The notes: generated from the letters alone by a model not told the origin. 64,000 nucleotides of DNA from JAAXHV01 sp965207165 (GCA_965207165.1 OZ242265.1:3038001-3102000), one strand, 5' to 3'. Counted from the stretch's first letter, positions 25,952 through 36,800 are shown. Numbers and translations: made by a program.

Positions 25952-26464
25952 ATGGATTCTATCCAAGATATTGTCGCAGTATATCGTAATGCGGACACAA
26001 GTGGTAATAATCGGAGGCGGGCCTGCAGCCTCCGGCGCAGGCTGGCGGCCATGCTTTATGACTGTGTTCTGCTGTTTTCCGTGCTGTTTCTTGCTACCGT
26101 CCTGGCGCTTCCCGTTGCCGGCGGGCAGGCCTTTGCCGCAGGCAACCTGTTGTACTCCGCATACCTGCTGCTGGTCACTTATTTCTATTTCGTCTGGCAA
26201 TGGAAAAAAGGTCGGCAAACCCTTGGAATGCGCGCCTGGCATATCTACTTAACAAGCCCGGACTGCGTTCAACCCGGCTGGAAAAAGCTGACACTGCGGT
26301 TTTTGCTTGCCGGCGTGTCTTTAGCTGGATTTGGAGCTGGGTTTCTCTGGGTCTTGTTTGATAAGGAACGGCTGGCATTCCATGATCGGTTTTCGGGAAC
26401 AGCGCTGGTTGTTGCCGGAAAAACAACCAGAATAAAACCAGGAACAGCGCCAGGGTCGGAATAG
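25952..26464 (+). CDS. RDD-family membrane protein
   Basis: 170 aa with the RDD pattern: RRRLAAMLYDCVLLFSVLF at the first helix, a middle KKGRQTLGMRAWHI loop, and FHDRFSGTALVV at the end. Three to four membrane segments. RDD proteins are thought to be small transporters. Convergent with lptG, with which it shares 290 bp on opposite strands. Confidence 0.88.
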   Translation: MDSIQDIVAVYRNADTSGNNRRRACSLRRRLAAMLYDCVLLFSVLFLATVLALPVAGGQAFAAGNLLYSAYLLLVTYFYFVWQWKKGRQTLGMRAWHIYLTSPDCVQPGWKKLTLRFLLAGVSLAGFGAGFLWVLFDKERLAFHDRFSGTALVVAGKTTRIKPGTAPGSE

Positions 26465-27470
26465 CCGCGCTGATGAACGGATGAACGCCGTAGACTATGC
26501 CGACGTGACCCGATGCAGAGTTTATAAAGTAGAAAATCACGCCTATCAGCGCACCGCTGAAAGCATGTTGTCCCAACCCGCCTTTGCGGTGGCGCTGGGC
26601 AACCAGCGGGATGGAAAGGATAATCATGGCGACGATTGTGAACGGCCTGATCAGTTTTGCGTAAAAGGCCTGCTCATAGGAATCCGTGTTTTGTGAGTTC
26701 GATTTTAACACCCGGATGCTGTTGGACAGGTTCCATATGGACATGTACAAGGGGTTGATGATGACAAGGTTAATCAGGTCGTCATTGACCCATGACTCCC
26801 AGGCTGCCCTCCGGTATTGCTCCCGCGTGACCCCGCTACCGTCAAAAACTGTCCTTTCCACCTCCTCGAGCACCCACCTGTCATCGACATAGCGCGCATT
26901 ATTCGCAAAGATACTGTTGCGCAACCGGTCCTGATCATCAAACTCGTAGATATATATGTCCTCAATCACGTTTCCGGGCAGGATTTTTCGGATATTGATG
27001 AAACTGTTTCCATCCCTTGCCCAGAAACCGTATTTTGTCCTCATGGCGACCTGCTCAGTCAGGGCGATGGAGCGTTGATACCTGGCTTTTTTTTCACTGG
27101 CCGGTACGACGAACTCGCCGACGAAGATTGAGAACAATACGATGACCAGGGCCGATTTTCCCATCAGCACGGCAAGGGAATATTCCGAGACGCCGGAAAG
27201 CCTGATCACGTCGAGTTCACTGTTTCTGGCCAGTAACGCAAGACTCGTCATGCCTCCGATCATCGCCGCGATCGGAATGATTTCATAGGCCAGGCGCGGC
27301 AGGGTCAGAATCACGTAAATGACCGCCTGGTACGTGCCGTAATTTCCCTGCCCGGAGTCTTCAAGCTGGTCGATGAGCGACAGGAACGCAAATATCCCGA
27401 CCAGGACCGCCAGGCTGAGAAAAGTGCTCCAGACCAGGTTGACGATAAAATACCGCTGAATGATTTTCAT
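26175..27470 (-). CDS. lptG: LPS export permease LptG with C-terminal extension
   Basis: Inner-membrane subunit of the LptB2FG ABC transporter that extracts LPS for delivery to the outer membrane. The start is taken at MKIIQRYF (27470); an upstream in-frame Met at 27503 overlaps lptF. Membrane segments are at both ends with a periplasmic beta-jellyroll between (AMRTKYGFWARDGNSFINIR). Conserved sequence ends at LVLFWLFFRQQ; a basic 77-residue tail follows, antisense to the RDD gene. The family is normally about 355-365 aa; this one is 431. Confidence 0.92.
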   Translation of the reverse strand: MKIIQRYFIVNLVWSTFLSLAVLVGIFAFLSLIDQLEDSGQGNYGTYQAVIYVILTLPRLAYEIIPIAAMIGGMTSLALLARNSELDVIRLSGVSEYSLAVLMGKSALVIVLFSIFVGEFVVPASEKKARYQRSIALTEQVAMRTKYGFWARDGNSFINIRKILPGNVIEDIYIYEFDDQDRLRNSIFANNARYVDDRWVLEEVERTVFDGSGVTREQYRRAAWESWVNDDLINLVIINPLYMSIWNLSNSIRVLKSNSQNTDSYEQAFYAKLIRPFTIVAMIILSIPLVAQRHRKGGLGQHAFSGALIGVIFYFINSASGHVGIVYGVHPFISAAIPTLALFLVLFWLFFRQQPALFPKTDHGMPAVPYQTRPRETQLQIQLKTRRQAKTAVSAFSSRVERSPGLLSRYARRAFQGFADLFSIARRNRNK

Positions 27471-27492
27471 GTGCCCGCGGTCCGCTAATCGA

Positions 27493-28590
27493 TTACCCGG
27501 CAACCGGTCCGGCGCTGAATTGCTTCATCCTCAACCTGAGCTTCGGAAACTGGAACATCAGGAAGATCAGTACGAGCAATGCCAGGTGCACCCACCATAA
27601 ACCGATGTATCCCGGGATCTCATCTCTTTTCAACAGGGTTTTCGCGACGCCCAGCATATTGCTGTAAATCACATAGATCAGTACCGCGACAAAAGCGGAC
27701 AGGTACTTCTGTTCGCTGAACGAATAACGACTCAGGGCGACCGCCAGCGCGGGCAGCAACAAGGATGATATGACAAACGAGAGTCGCCACTGTAACTCGG
27801 CCTCGTGTTTCGGACTGTCGGAACCCAGTAACGTCGACGTAGGCACTGACTCCAGCTTGACGAATTCTCTCGCTTCATCTTCCTGCTCTACCAGGACCGC
27901 GTAAGTCTTGTAGCGGGTGATGCGGTAGTCCAGCGAGTCCGATGCGCCTGTATAGCGCCGGCCGTCCTCGAACAGGATGAACTTATCCCCGGAAGAGTCC
28001 ACGTGCCGGTAACGTGCGCTGCTCGAATTAATCACACTGGTCTGCCGGCCCTGCTTGGCCTGCAGAAAAACATTATCCATCCGGTTCCCGTCGCCGGATG
28101 ACTGTTCTATATAGATGACCTGCTCTCCCTTGCTCATCTCGGTGAATTTACCTGCCCCGATGCCGGCCGTATCCGCTTCCTGTTCGGCCCTGGCCCGAAG
28201 TTCTTCGGTATTTTGCGCGGCCCAGGGCGAAATATAAAAACTGGTGGCAAATACGATCAGGGAAAACATGAAGGCAAACTGCAACACCGATACAAGTTCA
28301 ACCCTGCGTGCGCCTCCGGATACCGACAGAGCGGTCAATTCCTTGTCACGGGCCAGTCTTGACAACCCGAGAATGACCGCCAGGAATACCGCGATGGGCA
28401 TCAGCTTCGGCAGCGTAGTCAGCATTTTCATGAGTAACGTCTGGAACACCAGGTCGGTAGGAAACGTCCCTGCCGCGGCATCTGCCAGGTATCTGACAAA
28501 ACGGTTGCTCGTTATAATCAGCAACAGAAGGCCGATGATCCAGCCGAGTTTCTCAACTATTTCTCTGTGAATATAACGTCGCAGGATCAT
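27493..28590 (-). CDS. lptF: LPS export permease LptF
   Basis: 365 aa, standard length for LptF. Typical start ILRRYIHREIVEKLG, six membrane helices, and a periplasmic domain containing GAGKFTEMSKGEQVIYIEQ. Works with LptG and LptB in LPS export. Precedes lptG in the same direction and is divergent from pepA across a 92-bp gap, the normal gammaproteobacterial arrangement. Confidence 0.95.
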   Translation of the reverse strand: MILRRYIHREIVEKLGWIIGLLLLIITSNRFVRYLADAAAGTFPTDLVFQTLLMKMLTTLPKLMPIAVFLAVILGLSRLARDKELTALSVSGGARRVELVSVLQFAFMFSLIVFATSFYISPWAAQNTEELRARAEQEADTAGIGAGKFTEMSKGEQVIYIEQSSGDGNRMDNVFLQAKQGRQTSVINSSSARYRHVDSSGDKFILFEDGRRYTGASDSLDYRITRYKTYAVLVEQEDEAREFVKLESVPTSTLLGSDSPKHEAELQWRLSFVISSLLLPALAVALSRYSFSEQKYLSAFVAVLIYVIYSNMLGVAKTLLKRDEIPGYIGLWWVHLALLVLIFLMFQFPKLRLRMKQFSAGPVAG

Positions 28591-28682
28591 TTAGCACGAA
28601 GTAAATAACATGGCTGGTTTTGATGCCGGTTATCAGATAATATTCATCACCTGATTTCTTCACACACAGCGCACAGAATATC

Positions 28683-30179
28683 ATGGAATTCCAGATTAAA
28701 AGCAGAAGTCCCGAAAAACAGCGCAGCGCATGCCTGGTGGCAGGGGTGCACGAGTCGCGCAAATTGACACCCGCGGCGCAGGCCATAGACGACGCCGGCG
28801 ACAAGTACCTGTCAAACCTGCTGCGCAAGGGTGATATGGACGGGAAAATCGGCCAGTCCCTGCTATTGCACAATGTGCCCGGTATCCCGGCTGAGCGAGT
28901 GCTGCTGGTCGGCTGCGGCAAAGCGGCTGACCTGGATCACAGGCAGTACCGAAAAATCGTCGTTAACAGCATCAAGCAGATAAAACAGACCGGCGCGCGT
29001 GAAGCTGTCAGTTACATCCCCGGCCTGGAGGTGAAAGACCGGGATTCCTGCTGGAAAGTACAATACGCGGTGCAGTTCACGGATCACGAACTCTACCAGT
29101 TCAAAGACTTCAAGAGCGCAAAAAGAGATTCCAATAAAACCCTGCGCAAGATAGCCCTGATGGTCCCCCGGGGAGAACTGGCCCAATGCAAATCCGCGCT
29201 CGCAAGAGGTGTTGCGCTGGCCGCGGGCGTCAAGCTGGCGCGCGACCTGGGCAACCGGCCCGCCAACGCCTGTACCCCGACTTATCTCGCGCAACAGGCT
29301 GAAGAACTCGGTAACGCGTTTACATCCGTTGAGGTGACGGTTGTCGAGGAAAAGGAAATGGAAGAACTGGGCATGCACTCCCTGCTGTCCGTATCGCAGG
29401 GCAGTGCCCAACCGGCAAAACTGATTATCTTCCGCTACCAGGGTGCAGGGAACGGCAGCAAGCCCGTGGTCCTGGTGGGGAAAGGCGTCACCTTTGACAC
29501 CGGGGGAATATCAATCAAACCCTCGTCGGCAATGGACGAGATGAAATTCGACATGTGCGGCGCCGCGTCGGTATTCGGCGCGGTCGCTGCCGTTGCCGGG
29601 ATGGAACTTCCCATCAACCTGGTGGGCGTGACCCCGGCGGTAGAGAACATGCCCAGCGGCACTGCGACCAAACCCGGCGATGTCTTTACCAGCATGTCCG
29701 GCCAGACCATTGAAGTATTGAACACGGACGCCGAGGGCCGCCTGATACTGTGTGACGCCCTCACTTACAGCGAACGGTTTGAACCGGCGGTAGTGATTGA
29801 CATTGCCACACTCACCGGCGCCTGCGTGGTAGCCCTGGGCAAACACGCCACGGGACTCCTGAGCAACCATGATCCGCTCGCGGCCGATCTCCTGCAGGCG
29901 GGCCAGACAGCCGGGGACCGGGCCTGGCAACTGCCGATCTGGGATGAATATGAAAAACAACTGGAAAGCCCGTTTGCCGACATGGCAAACATAGGCGGGC
30001 GCGAGGCCGGGACAATCACTGCCGCCTGTTTTCTGGCCAAATTCGCAAAACAATACCACTGGGCGCATCTTGATATCGCCGGGACTGCCTGGGTGAGCGG
30101 GAAAAACAAGTGCGCAACAGGACGCCCGGTCCCGCTACTGGTACAGTACCTGATCCAGCAATACGAGCGGCAAAACTAG
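28683..30179 (+). CDS. pepA: Leucyl aminopeptidase PepA
   Basis: 498-aa M17 cytosolic aminopeptidase; removes N-terminal residues from peptides and in Enterobacteria also binds DNA (Xer recombination, carAB regulation). Metal-binding and catalytic blocks are intact: LVGKGVTFDTGGISIKP, MKFDMCGAASV, and the M17 signature NTDAEGRL followed by ILCDALTY. First gene of the pepA-holC-valS run. Confidence 0.97.
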   Translation: MEFQIKSRSPEKQRSACLVAGVHESRKLTPAAQAIDDAGDKYLSNLLRKGDMDGKIGQSLLLHNVPGIPAERVLLVGCGKAADLDHRQYRKIVVNSIKQIKQTGAREAVSYIPGLEVKDRDSCWKVQYAVQFTDHELYQFKDFKSAKRDSNKTLRKIALMVPRGELAQCKSALARGVALAAGVKLARDLGNRPANACTPTYLAQQAEELGNAFTSVEVTVVEEKEMEELGMHSLLSVSQGSAQPAKLIIFRYQGAGNGSKPVVLVGKGVTFDTGGISIKPSSAMDEMKFDMCGAASVFGAVAAVAGMELPINLVGVTPAVENMPSGTATKPGDVFTSMSGQTIEVLNTDAEGRLILCDALTYSERFEPAVVIDIATLTGACVVALGKHATGLLSNHDPLAADLLQAGQTAGDRAWQLPIWDEYEKQLESPFADMANIGGREAGTITAACFLAKFAKQYHWAHLDIAGTAWVSGKNKCATGRPVPLLVQYLIQQYERQN

Positions 30180-30194
30180 ACACCGGCAAAGACC

Positions 30195-30631
30195 ATGCCC
30201 AGAGCCGACTTTTATATCGTCGCCGAGGCGTCCATACCTTACCGCTACGTTTGCCAGATTGCAGAAACAGCCAGGAAAGAAGGCTGCGATATCTATATCC
30301 ACGCCGCCACCAGGGAAGCTGCGGCGACCATCGATGACCTGCTGTGGACATTCAGGGATATCAGCTTCCTGCCACACGCGCCTGTTGATTCCGGGGATGC
30401 CGCAGAGCACAGCCGATAGTCATCGGCTGGGAGGGCGAAGAACTGCAACAGCGCCAGGTCCTGATCAACCTGTCCGGCGCCGTGCCTGTGCAGGCGGAAA
30501 ATTATGAGCGCATTATCGAGATCGTCCCGTCCGATCCGGACGAACGTAACCGGGCCAGGTTGCGCTACAAGGATTACCGTGCCCGGGGGCTGGAAATGCA
30601 CAGCCATAATGTCGAGTCGGCCCGTGCCTGA
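30195..30631 (+). pseudogene. holC: DNA polymerase III chi subunit, frameshifted
   Basis: Chi links the clamp loader to single-strand binding protein. The first frame gives MPRADFYIVAEASIPYRYVC and the diagnostic LLWTFRDISFLPHA, then a stop at 30417-30419. The remaining half is in the next frame from about 30416: IVIGWEGEELQQRQVLINLS, then AENYERIIEIVP and a C-terminus stopping at 30631. Together they make a full 145-aa chi, so one base is missing near 30414 (CACAGCCG). It may be a sequencing error, a real mutation, or frameshifting. Confidence 0.8.
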
Positions 30632-30896
30632 CACCGGGCGCCGCGACCCGCCGGGCAGTAATAATGCGCCGTCCGGTAATGACGGCAGGAAAAAACCGCG
30701 ACACAGTCCTGAACTGACGGAAGAGGTCGCGCAAGCCGGCATCCCCGTGCTGCAGCAGGAAGTCGCCGGAAATGCGCTTGATGACAGTATCCCGGCGCTT
30801 GACCAGACCTTCACCATGTTTGAGAAAAACGTCCCGGTACTCGATGAAACTGCAGATCCGTCTGCCCTGACCTCTGACGTTGCCGGCGACGCATGA
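30609..30896 (+). CDS. Hypothetical protein between holC and valS
   Basis: 95 aa. Disordered, Pro/Arg-rich N-terminus (SSRPVPDTGRRDPPGSNN), then ELTEEVAQAGIPVLQQEVAG and DDSIPALDQTF. The repeated IPVL/EEV pattern suggests an amphipathic helix. ATG at 30609 overlaps the holC end by 23 bp. Small proteins of this kind often lie between holC and valS; function unknown. Confidence 0.55.
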   Translation: MSSRPVPDTGRRDPPGSNNAPSGNDGRKKPRHSPELTEEVAQAGIPVLQQEVAGNALDDSIPALDQTFTMFEKNVPVLDETADPSALTSDVAGDA

Positions 30897-30935
30897 TAAA
30901 GGTTACCCGGGGTCACGAACGATGAGCGCTGACCC

Positions 30936-30960
30936 GGGGACGGACTTGTAGTCCGTCCCC
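30936..30960 (+). promoter_or_regulatory. Perfect hairpin just before valS
   Basis: GGGGACGGACT (30936-30946), loop TGT, AGTCCGTCCCC (30950-30960): an 11-bp perfect stem ending 5-8 nt before the two candidate valS ATGs. It would sequester the ribosome-binding region. It may be an attenuator, a processed stem or a dispersed repeat unit. Confidence 0.5.
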
Positions 30961-30965
30961 CTGGA

Positions 30966-33791
30966 ATGATGGAAAAGACCTACAACCCGCACAGCATAGA
31001 ATCCCTGTGGTATGACACCTGGGAACAGCGGGGATATTTCAAACCCCGGGGCGGGACCGGTTCCTACAGCATCGCCCTGCCGCCGCCCAACGTGACCGGC
31101 AGCCTGCACATGGGGCACGCATTCCAGCAGACCCTGATGGACATATTGATACGTTACCAGCGTATGCGCGGGGCCGATACGTTATGGCAATGCGGAACGG
31201 ACCATGCCGGCATCGCCACGCAAATGGTGGTGGAGCGGCAGTTGGAGAGCAGGGGTCTGTCACGCCTGGAACTGGGACGGGAAAAATTTATCGATGCGGT
31301 GTGGGACTGGAAGGAACATTCCGGCAACACCATTACCCGCCAGTCCCGGCGCCTGGGCACGTCCATGGACTGGACCAGGGAACGATTCACCATGGATGCC
31401 GGCCTGTCCCATGCAGTGCAGGAGGTATTTATCCGTCTTTATGACGAAGGACTTATCTACCGCGGAAAACGGCTGGTCAACTGGGACCCCGTGCTGCACA
31501 CGGCCGTCTCCGACCTGGAGGTGCTGGCCCAGGAAGAACGGGGGCATCTCTGGCACATACGCTACCCGCGCAGCGACGGCGGCGGCAATGTGGTTGTGGC
31601 GACTACACGCCCCGAGACCATGCTGGGGGACAGCGCGGTGGCCGTGCACCCGGACGATGCCCGCTTCCGGGACCTGGTCGGCCGGACGCTGGAACTGCCC
31701 TTGACGGGCCGCACCATCCCGGTGATTGCCGACAACCACGTCGACCCGGAATTCGGCACCGGTTGCGTCAAGATTACGCCGGCCCATGATTTCAACGATT
31801 ACGAAATGGGGCAACGGCACGACCTGCCGCTGTTGAATATCTTCACCATCGACGCCGCCATCAACGAGAACGGCCCCGCCGCTTACCAGGGGATGGACCG
31901 CTACGATGCGCGCCGGCAGATCGTCCGGGACCTGCAATCCCTGGACCTGATCGACAAAATCAAGGATCACACCCTTGTGGTGCCCCGCGGCGACCGCTCC
32001 GGTGCGGTTGTCGAGCCCTACCTGACGGATCAATGGTACGTAAAAATCCAGCCGCTGGCGGAACCGGCCATCGCCGCCGTGGAAAGCGGCGCAATCCGCT
32101 TTGTCCCGGATAACTGGTCCAAGACCTACTTCGAGTGGATGCACAATATCAACGACTGGTGCATCTCCCGCCAGCTATGGTGGGGACACCGGATCCCCGC
32201 CTGGTACGACACCGACGAAAATATCTACGTCGGCACGGACGAGGCCCAGGTGCGCAAAAAATACCGGCTCGAGGACGCGGTCGAACTGACCCGCGACCCG
32301 GACGTGCTGGATACCTGGTTTTCATCCGCGCTGTGGCCCTTTTCCACCCTGGGCTGGCCGGAACGGACCGGGGAGCTTGAGCGGTTTTACCCGACCAGCG
32401 TCCTGGTGACCGGTTTTGACATCATTTTCTTCTGGGTGGCCAGGATGATCATGATGGGTCTGAAGTTCATGGGCGACGTGCCGTTCAGGGAGGTATACGT
32501 AACCGGCCTGGTGCGGGATTCCGAAGGCCAGAAGATGTCCAAGTCCAAGGGCAATATCCTGGACCCGCTGGACCTCATCGACGGCATCGAGCTGGAAACG
32601 CTGGTTGAAAAACAGACGGCCAACCTGATGCAGCCCCAGTTGCAGGACAAAATCGAGAAAGCGACGCGCAAGCAGTTCCCGGAGGGTATTCCTGCATTCG
32701 GGACGGATGCGTTGCGCTTCACGTTTGCCCAGCTCGCGACCCAGGGACGCGACATCCGTTTCGACACCGGCCGCATCCAGGGTTACCGCAACTTCTGCAA
32801 CAAACTCTGGAACGCGACCCGGTTTGTCATGCTGTGTGTTGCGCAGGCTGACCTTGACGTCAATACCGGCAAGGGACAATACGGGGCGGCGGAACGCTGG
32901 ATCGGCATACGGCTGGGCCAGGCAACCGAACGGGTTATCCGGGGAATTGCCGATTACCGTTTTGACCTGGCGGCCCAGGCCCTGTACGAATTTACCTGGG
33001 ATGAATATTGCGACTGGTACGTGGAATTATCGAAGACGACACTGAATGACCCGGAGTCTTCCGAAGCGCAAAAACGGGGCACCCTCCAAACCCTGCTGCG
33101 CAACCTGGAAATACTGCTGCGGTTGTTACACCCGTTCATACCCTTCATTACCGAGGAGCTGTGGCAGAAGGTCGCACCCCTGCTTGGCCGGCGCGGCGAG
33201 ACCATCATGTTGCAGGCCTATCCCTCTACTGCGGAGATTGCCGGCACGATCGGCATGGAATTGACCGCGCAGGCCGAATGGCAGGGCGTCGTCACGGGCA
33301 GTGCCGACGCTGTTGCAGAGGTGGAATGGCTGAAATCGTTCATCCTGGGAGTACGGCGCATACGGGCCGAGCGGGATATTGCGCCCAGGAAGCTGCTGGA
33401 TATAAAAGTCAAAGGCGGCAGCGGGAAGGAACAGGCATGGCTGGATGCAAACGGCAAACAGATCCAGGCGTTGACGAATGTGAATAATATTGCGCGCGTG
33501 GACCTGGAACCCGCTGACGCGATTACTGCCCAGGCCGGGTCGATGACACTGATGGTGCCGCTGGCCGACTTGATCGACCCCGCCGCAGAAACCGACAAAT
33601 TAAACAAGCAACTGGCGCGGCTTAAGGCGGACCGGGAGCGGCTGGGCGGGAAACTGCAGAATCGGAACTTCATCGACAAGGCGCCCCCGGCAATCGTGCA
33701 GAAGGAACGGGAAAAGCTGGCAGACATGGACGCAGCAGCCGCAAGACTGGCCGAACAGCTTGGGCGCATCAGTAAATTAAGGAACCTCTGA
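30966..33791 (+). CDS. valS: Valyl-tRNA synthetase
   Basis: Charges tRNA-Val. 941 aa. Class I features: HIGH-type GSLHMGH near residue 45, the CP1 editing domain (TTRPETMLGDSAVAVHP, VKITPAHDFNDYEMG), KMSKSKGN near residue 523, the anticodon-binding domain, and a C-terminal coiled coil (KLNKQLARLKADRERLGGKL). Two consecutive ATGs at 30966 and 30969. Close to the E. coli length of 951. Confidence 0.98.
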   Translation: MMEKTYNPHSIESLWYDTWEQRGYFKPRGGTGSYSIALPPPNVTGSLHMGHAFQQTLMDILIRYQRMRGADTLWQCGTDHAGIATQMVVERQLESRGLSRLELGREKFIDAVWDWKEHSGNTITRQSRRLGTSMDWTRERFTMDAGLSHAVQEVFIRLYDEGLIYRGKRLVNWDPVLHTAVSDLEVLAQEERGHLWHIRYPRSDGGGNVVVATTRPETMLGDSAVAVHPDDARFRDLVGRTLELPLTGRTIPVIADNHVDPEFGTGCVKITPAHDFNDYEMGQRHDLPLLNIFTIDAAINENGPAAYQGMDRYDARRQIVRDLQSLDLIDKIKDHTLVVPRGDRSGAVVEPYLTDQWYVKIQPLAEPAIAAVESGAIRFVPDNWSKTYFEWMHNINDWCISRQLWWGHRIPAWYDTDENIYVGTDEAQVRKKYRLEDAVELTRDPDVLDTWFSSALWPFSTLGWPERTGELERFYPTSVLVTGFDIIFFWVARMIMMGLKFMGDVPFREVYVTGLVRDSEGQKMSKSKGNILDPLDLIDGIELETLVEKQTANLMQPQLQDKIEKATRKQFPEGIPAFGTDALRFTFAQLATQGRDIRFDTGRIQGYRNFCNKLWNATRFVMLCVAQADLDVNTGKGQYGAAERWIGIRLGQATERVIRGIADYRFDLAAQALYEFTWDEYCDWYVELSKTTLNDPESSEAQKRGTLQTLLRNLEILLRLLHPFIPFITEELWQKVAPLLGRRGETIMLQAYPSTAEIAGTIGMELTAQAEWQGVVTGSADAVAEVEWLKSFILGVRRIRAERDIAPRKLLDIKVKGGSGKEQAWLDANGKQIQALTNVNNIARVDLEPADAITAQAGSMTLMVPLADLIDPAAETDKLNKQLARLKADRERLGGKLQNRNFIDKAPPAIVQKEREKLADMDAAAARLAEQLGRISKLRNL

Positions 33792-33802
33792 TCAACGTCT
33801 TT

Positions 33803-33816
33803 CCCGCTTGCGCGGG
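33803..33816. repeat. Short GC hairpin, dispersed-repeat-like
   Basis: CCCGC-TTGC-GCGGG after the valS stop. It resembles the common 'TTCCCGC...GCGGGAA' intergenic hairpin repeats of proteobacteria. A degenerate relative lies near 52785-52808. Confidence 0.35.
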
Positions 33817-33886
33817 CATGGCGGGATCACGTCCCTGGTAATTTACCATTTGCAATTGCCTGGACGAAAAGCTACATAGACAGTGT

Positions 33887-36800
33887 ATGCTTTTTTGTTA
33901 TACCTACAGTCATGCAGATGGGAAGCTGCCCTCCCGCAGGCAGGCGCCGGGTATTGCCCACCCTGGCGCACGCACCGCCGGGGCAGCCCTGAACAGGATC
34001 TCCCGCGGAATCCAGGGCGGAGAAACGCCGCTACAGTTCAGCGATGCCATCAATATTGCCCAGCAACAGTGCGGCAACCGGGCAACATTGCAATTCGTAG
34101 CGCGGCAGATGCGCCTGCATGACGGGGGCAGCGCGGTTGTCCATGCACTGGCGAAGACAGGAATCCAGGGACCGGCGCAAGACTACCCGTACCGTGATCA
34201 GATCCAGCAGGCCTTCGGCCATCATGATATCAGCAGCCTGCGGGCTCATACCGGCGCGGCCGCCCGCAACGCCAACTCCTGCTTCGGGTCGAGCGCCTAT
34301 CACAAGGGTGGAGAGGTAGCCTTTGCCGCAACGCCGACGCTGGCCGATGCGGCCCATGAAGCGGCGCACTACGTGCAGAATGCCGGGGCGGGTCAGCTTG
34401 GTGGAGATGTGGGTGAGGCAGGTGATGCTTATGAGCGGCATGCTGACCTGGTGGCGGAGAACGTGGTCGCAGGGGAAACGGTAACAGACCTGCTGGACCG
34501 GGGACCGGGTGCACCCACGCACGGCGCCCGCACCCGGAATAACGCCCCGGTACAGATGACCGGCGGGGGCGTTCCACCGCTTGCGGCGCTTTGCCTGGAG
34601 AGCGCGCTACAGAACAGGGCGCCGCGCACCGACGTCGTGAAGCTGTTGATGAGCATCCGCACCGGTTTGTACCTGGACAGTGCGCAAAAGGAGACTAATC
34701 CATATTCCCAAGCGCTGGCAGATAAATGGGTCGAAACGACCAGGGACAAGGAAGCAGCCGGGATCAGGAACGAGATCGGCAGGTTTGAACTGGCAGTAAA
34801 AGACGAACCGATATCGCCCTGGACCCTGGTCAGAGAGTGTATTCCCCGGGGAGGGCCGGGAAACAATTGCGGAGACCCGGATAGCGCCGGCACACATTCC
34901 CAGGAAAACATTATCCAGCATGAGGTTGTGAACTATATCGCCAACAAGACCGGGTTTACGACGAAGCCGAGCCTTGTGCGTCTTAATCCTGCCGATAAAG
35001 CCAGGATGAACGCAGAGGGCGAAAATATCTTTCATAATGAGCAGGAGCCTCTGGCTGATCTGAACCTGCTGAAACGTGAGATAACGACCAACAGCGCAAC
35101 ACCTGTATCGGTCAGGTCCCCTGACCAGGCAGCAGAGCTTCAGCGCTTAAGAGCCAGGAAAACAGGTATGTTGGATTACTGGGGACAGGTAAGCGGCCGT
35201 CCGGGCGCGGCGAAACAGGTCGCCCGGGACCAGGCTGACCTGGCGGGCGTTCCTCTCATCGTTCTGGATGATAAAAAATACTGGATAGAACCCGGCAAGC
35301 CTGATAACGCAGCCATAAGTGCGGAGATACGCCACCTGGAAAACGAGACAGGCGCCGGGTTTTATCTCCACCTGCAGGGTGCGCCGGGGACCTATCCGGA
35401 TCAATTGTGCCCGGTCCACCCCAGGGTTGATACGTTTGCACAGGATTTTACCGGGATCACCAGTATTCCGGGTGAAGTTGCCGTCATCCGGGGGGAACCA
35501 GGGACGATTGAGAAGACACAGGCAGAGGGACCCAGTTATGTCGGTTCCGCGGATACCACCAAGGAAGGGTCGATGGACGTAGCCCACAGCAAAGAACTGT
35601 ACGCGCTGAGTTATATCGGCCATGAGGGTTTATTTGAAGCGATAAACGACCTGCCGTTGACCGAACCGGAACGGGAAGAAACAAGCCTGCTGACAGCAGC
35701 AGTGGAAGAATTGTCGGCCGGATACCCTGTCCCGGGAGATCGCAGGCTTCTTGCAGATATCATTACGCAAGTAATCAGGGCGCTGGTCCTGGCTACGCTT
35801 CCGGGACCGTTGCGCAAAAAACTGGATGACTGGTTGATATTTATCGACCTGCAGAATCAGTACATGCGCGGAAAATTCACCCGCCTGATGGGTTTCCCAT
35901 ATGGCGGAGCAGCTCATATCGAGGATAACCTGGTAGCGGCGCTAAAGCTGCTGATGGCCCGGCAAAGGCCTCTCGCGGTTGGAAAAAAAGACACTTTCGA
36001 AGCGGAGACTGGGGCCATCAGGCGCATTGGCGGGAAGTTTACGACTGCTACGCCTCCCGGGCTGCTGGGTGGTTATATATCTTCCGGCGGAACGGCCGGC
36101 AATGACCTGGGTATCGGTAGAGGAAGAAGGCTGGGGAGGGCAAGGGGTAAATTTCCCGTCGTTTTCGGCAGTGAAGGCGCTCATTACAGCTACAAAAAAA
36201 TCAATATGCAAAACCGGATAGCCGACAGCAGAACGGACTCTCAGGGTTTTGCCCCGGGCTATGAGGAGTCGGGAAATTCCGCCGATACCGGCATGGACAG
36301 CCAGGGACGGATCCAGGTGGATGCCCTGGTGGATAAAGTCTGCGGCGCCTTGCAAGGGAAAGACATTTACCCAGTGCTGATGTTGACTTTCGGCACTACA
36401 AACGCGGGAGCAATGGATCCGGTTAAACAGGTAATCGTTGAATTGGGAAAGAGAGGAATCGACAGGGACAAGTACTATATCCATCTGGATGGAGCATATT
36501 CCCTGGGCTATATCTTCGGGAGTAGTGCAGTGGATTTTTCTGCCGCTGGATGGGAGTTCGGGTTTGATTCCGAGGCAGAAAGTGAAGGACCGGCGCCCCG
36601 GTTTGAGTGGAACACGATTCTGGACGTGGTGGATTCAATCTCCATCAGCGGCCACAAGGCCTTCAACGCGGTCACGCCCAGCAACAAGATTTCAAGTTAC
36701 TTCATCTACCGTAAAGTAACCGGAGATGAATCCGTGGCCCCTCTCGAAGACGTGCGGGATGCCCGCGTTGCTGAAGCATTTCACCGGGGATTGGCCACGG

